Part shown: one piece after another, positions 40,632 to 43,588 of the stretch
Layout of the letters: each line of letters starts with the position of its first letter
Position numbering within the stretch: position 1 is the stretch's first letter
NCBI GenBank assembly: GCA_002719695.1
Contig: PBEQ01000008.1
Span: 14,725-58,312 of the forward strand
Source: a bacterium
GTDB taxonomy: Bacteria; Margulisbacteria; Marinamargulisbacteria; GCA-2716485; GCA-002719695
DNA: 43,588 nt
Direction: 5' to 3'
Program-made: the position numbers and the translations under genes
Notes under the pieces: model-generated
Seen by the model: only the letters and a program-made list of their open reading frames with translations
What the model was told of the DNA's origin: nothing
The model's database searches: none

Positions 40632-42143
40632 ATGAAGTTTAAACCAGAAGAAATTACAGGGGTGATTGAAGATCAAATTAAGAATTTTGATATGAATGTA
40701 GAAGAAAAAGAAACAGGTAAGGTTTTACAGGTTGGAGATGGAATTGCTCGAGTTTATGGTCTTGAAAGTGTTATGTCTGGAGAGTTGGTTAAATTTGCTT
40801 CAGGCGTTCAGGGTGTTGTTTTAAACTTAGAAGAGGATAACGTAGGTGTTGTTATTTTAGGAAACGGTTCTTCGATTAAAGAAGGTGACGTTGTTGAAAG
40901 AACAAAACGTATTATGGATATTCCTGTAGGGGATGCCTTACTTGGTCGTGTTGTTAATCCATTAGGGGAACCGATTGATGGTGTTGGTGATATCGTTACT
41001 GATTTAAGACGACCTATAGAGCGAATTGCTCCCGGTGTTTGTGATAGACAGCCTGTTTCTGAGCCACTACAAACTGGAATTAAATGTATAGATACAATGA
41101 TTCCTGTTGGTAGAGGACAAAGAGAATTGATTATTGGTGATAGAAAGACTGGAAAGACTGCGATTGCTTTAGATACTATTATTAACCAAAAGGGTGGGGA
41201 TATAATCTGTGTTTATGTTGGTATTGGTCAAAAGAAGTCTACTGTATCAAGAGTAATTCAAACTCTAAAAGATCATGGCGCTATGGATTACACTGTTGTT
41301 GTAAATGCAGCTGCTTCTGATTCTGCAACATTACAATACTTAGCACCGTATGCCGGTTGTGCGATTGGTGAAGAATTTCTTGATAATGGTAAACACGTGT
41401 TAGTAGTTTATGATGATTTGTCTAAACATGCCGTTGCATATAGACAGTTATCATTGCTTCTTCGTAGACCACCAGGTAGAGAAGCATTTCCGGGGGATGT
41501 TTTTTATCTTCATTCACGTTTATTAGAGAGAGCACTTAAATATTCTGATGAAAAAGGTGGCGGATCTTTAACTGCTTTACCAATTATCGAAACTCAATCT
41601 GGTGATGTATCTGCTTATATTCCTACCAATGTAATTTCAATTACAGATGGTCAAATTTATTTAGAGTCTAATCTTTTTAACAAAGGAATTCGTCCAGCTG
41701 TTAATCCTGGAATTTCAGTTTCAAGGGTTGGTGGTAGTGCCCAGATAAAAGCAACAAAAAAAGTGTCTGGTAGATTACGATTAGATCTTTCTCAATATTG
41801 GGAAATTGAAGCATTTGCTCAGTTTGGTTCTGATTTAGATTCCGCAACAAAACAACAGTTAGAAAGAGGTAAACGTTTAATTGAAGTTTTAAAGCAAGAT
41901 CAATTTAATCCTTTACGTATATCTCAGCAAATTGTCATTATATATGCAGCTGTTCATGGACATTTAGATGATATAGCACTTGATAAGATAAGTGAATTTG
42001 AAAAAGCAGTGTTTTCACTTTTGAACTCCGAGCATGCTGGTTTGCTTGATAAACTTGAAACTGAAAAAGATTTATCGGATGAAATAGTGACTTCAATTCA
42101 AGAAATTATTAATGAAGTAAGAAAATTGTTTGTAGAAGTATAA
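40632..42143 (+). CDS. atpA: F-type ATP synthase subunit alpha
   Basis: A 503-aa protein of standard length. It has the beta-barrel N-terminal domain ([27 protein letters not shown]), Walker [22 protein letters not shown], the Walker B region [45 protein letters not shown], and the ATP synthase alpha/beta signature [17 protein letters not shown]. It forms the non-catalytic nucleotide sites in the F1 hexamer. AAGGAAGG lies upstream of the ATG. This clearly identifies the operon as F-type, not V/A-type, which makes the triple c subunit stand out. Confidence 0.98.
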   Translation: MKFKPEEITGVIEDQIKNFDMNVEEKETGKVLQVGDGIARVYGLESVMSGELVKFASGVQGVVLNLEEDNVGVVILGNGSSIKEGDVVERTKRIMDIPVGDALLGRVVNPLGEPIDGVGDIVTDLRRPIERIAPGVCDRQPVSEPLQTGIKCIDTMIPVGRGQRELIIGDRKTGKTAIALDTIINQKGGDIICVYVGIGQKKSTVSRVIQTLKDHGAMDYTVVVNAAASDSATLQYLAPYAGCAIGEEFLDNGKHVLVVYDDLSKHAVAYRQLSLLLRRPPGREAFPGDVFYLHSRLLERALKYSDEKGGGSLTALPIIETQSGDVSAYIPTNVISITDGQIYLESNLFNKGIRPAVNPGISVSRVGGSAQIKATKKVSGRLRLDLSQYWEIEAFAQFGSDLDSATKQQLERGKRLIEVLKQDQFNPLRISQQIVIIYAAVHGHLDDIALDKISEFEKAVFSLLNSEHAGLLDKLETEKDLSDEIVTSIQEIINEVRKLFVEV

Positions 42144-42146
42144 ATC

Positions 42147-43007
42147 ATGGCTCAACTCAGAGATATTAAAGATCGAATTAATTCAGTTAAAAAAACTCGT
42201 AAAATGACTCAGGCTATGAAAATGGTTTCTGCTGCTAAGTTTAAACGAAATTCTAAGCAAGCTGTTGCTAGTCGTTTTATTATACATGAGCTAGATTACA
42301 ATATTAATCAAGTTTGTAGTAATGCTGATGGGTTGTTTGATGTTTCTTTAATGCAACCTGTTTCATCGGATCGAGATTTGGTTTTAGTCATTGCTGGTGA
42401 TCGTGGTTTGTGTGGTGGTTTTAACAGTAATATTTTGAAATATGCATCTCACTATATTAATAAGTCTGAAAATGATTGTGACTTAATTCTATTTGGAAAA
42501 AAAGCAATTTCTCATTTTAAAGATCAAAAAGATGCTATCATTGCTACATATGAAAATTTTCAGGAATCACTAGCTATAAATACTATTGATACTATTGTAT
42601 CTGAATGTGCTAATTATTATCTTAGTAAGCAGTATGAACGTATTGTTGTTTTATATAATGAATTTAAAACTGCTGTAGCTACTAATCTTATTTCAAAACA
42701 ATTATTCCCTGTGAAATGGGACACTGATGATGACTGTGATGTGGAAAAAAGTGTTATTATAGAGCCAAGTATTGATGCTGTTCTTGCTGATTTATGCCAG
42801 TCATATGTTAAGTATTCTTTGTATAATGCATTTTTAGAGAGTTCAGCTGCAGAGCAAGGTGCAAGAATGGCTGCTATGGATGCTGCATCCAGTAATGCTG
42901 GGGATATGATCAATGATTTAACATTAATTTATAATAGACAGAGACAAGCTCAAATTACGACTGAGCTTTCAGAAATTGTTGCTGGAGCAGAAGCTCTTGT
43001 CAATTAA
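42147..43007 (+). CDS. atpG: F-type ATP synthase subunit gamma
   Basis: A 286-aa protein with the paired coiled-coil ends of the central shaft: N-terminal AQLRDIKDRINSVKKTRKMTQAMKMVSAAKF and C-terminal ARMAAMDAASSNAGDMINDLTLIYNRQRQAQITTELSEIVAGAEAL. The central Rossmann-like part carries VIAGDRGLCGGFNSNI. It transmits c-ring rotation to the catalytic sites. It lies 3 bases after atpA and 21 bases before atpD. Length is normal, with no cyanobacterial-type regulatory insertion. Confidence 0.97.
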   Translation: MAQLRDIKDRINSVKKTRKMTQAMKMVSAAKFKRNSKQAVASRFIIHELDYNINQVCSNADGLFDVSLMQPVSSDRDLVLVIAGDRGLCGGFNSNILKYASHYINKSENDCDLILFGKKAISHFKDQKDAIIATYENFQESLAINTIDTIVSECANYYLSKQYERIVVLYNEFKTAVATNLISKQLFPVKWDTDDDCDVEKSVIIEPSIDAVLADLCQSYVKYSLYNAFLESSAAEQGARMAAMDAASSNAGDMINDLTLIYNRQRQAQITTELSEIVAGAEALVN

Positions 43008-43016
43008 ATTATTTAA

Positions 43017-43588
<572 letters not shown>

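Overview
The window is AT-rich bacterial chromosome with almost no spacer DNA; no stretch over 300 bases lacks a gene. Sec signal peptides, a PorV/PorQ-like outer-membrane barrel, a T9SS/FlgD-like C-terminal domain and surface fibre proteins imply a double-membrane cell. SepF next to yggS is typical of Gram-positives, Cyanobacteria and their relatives. That mix, plus a sodium-type F-ATPase, makes me guess a lineage near Cyanobacteria such as Margulisbacteria. This is an inference without a database search, and confidence is low.

Layout. (1) 1-1793, minus strand: yggS > sepF > mazG (mazG runs off the left edge), a compact housekeeping/cell-division operon. (2) 1844-31245, plus strand: a surface-fibre cluster. 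It holds a DUF218/YdcF membrane protein, a small secreted protein with a YPNPF-type sorting-like domain, a PorV/PorQ-like barrel, giant fibre protein 1 (4786 aa), a Xer recombinase, a site-2 protease, giant fibre protein 2 (3547 aa) and a YkgJ-type Cys-cluster protein. From the 217-aa protein onward the genes overlap by a few bases or lie within about 15 bases, so they look like one transcript of about 28 kb. (3) 31325-33756, plus strand: an orphan acidic-tailed protein, the GTPase/ATPase YchF and a DUF368 lipid-carrier transporter, ending tail to tail with a two-domain M16 peptidase on the minus strand (33753-36350). (4) 36417 to the right edge, plus strand: cmoA followed directly by an F-type ATP synthase operon, atpZ-atpI-like-atpB-atpE1-atpE2-atpF-atpH-atpA-atpG-atpD (atpD cut by the edge).

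The two giant proteins share one plan. Each has a signal peptide, a beta-rich N-terminal domain, many VGIGT-type fibre repeats and a YadA-like beta-roll head at about residue 600-700. Each then has six copies of a longer 'GLxVDV ... YAAxFxGG' module, a C-terminal domain resembling the phage Peptidase_G2/IMC domain, and a terminal coiled coil. They look like trimeric, chaperone-matured fibres displayed on the cell.

The most unusual item is the ATP synthase rotor. atpE1 encodes three fused c-subunit hairpins, and the middle hairpin has Gln where the ion-binding Glu belongs. An ordinary single-hairpin c gene, atpE2, follows it. Hairpins 1 and 3 and the single c carry a two-carboxylate sodium-type site. 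This predicts a mixed c-ring with fewer ion sites than hairpins, a design known from V/A-type rotors and the Acetobacterium woodii hybrid ring but unexpected in an ordinary F-type operon.
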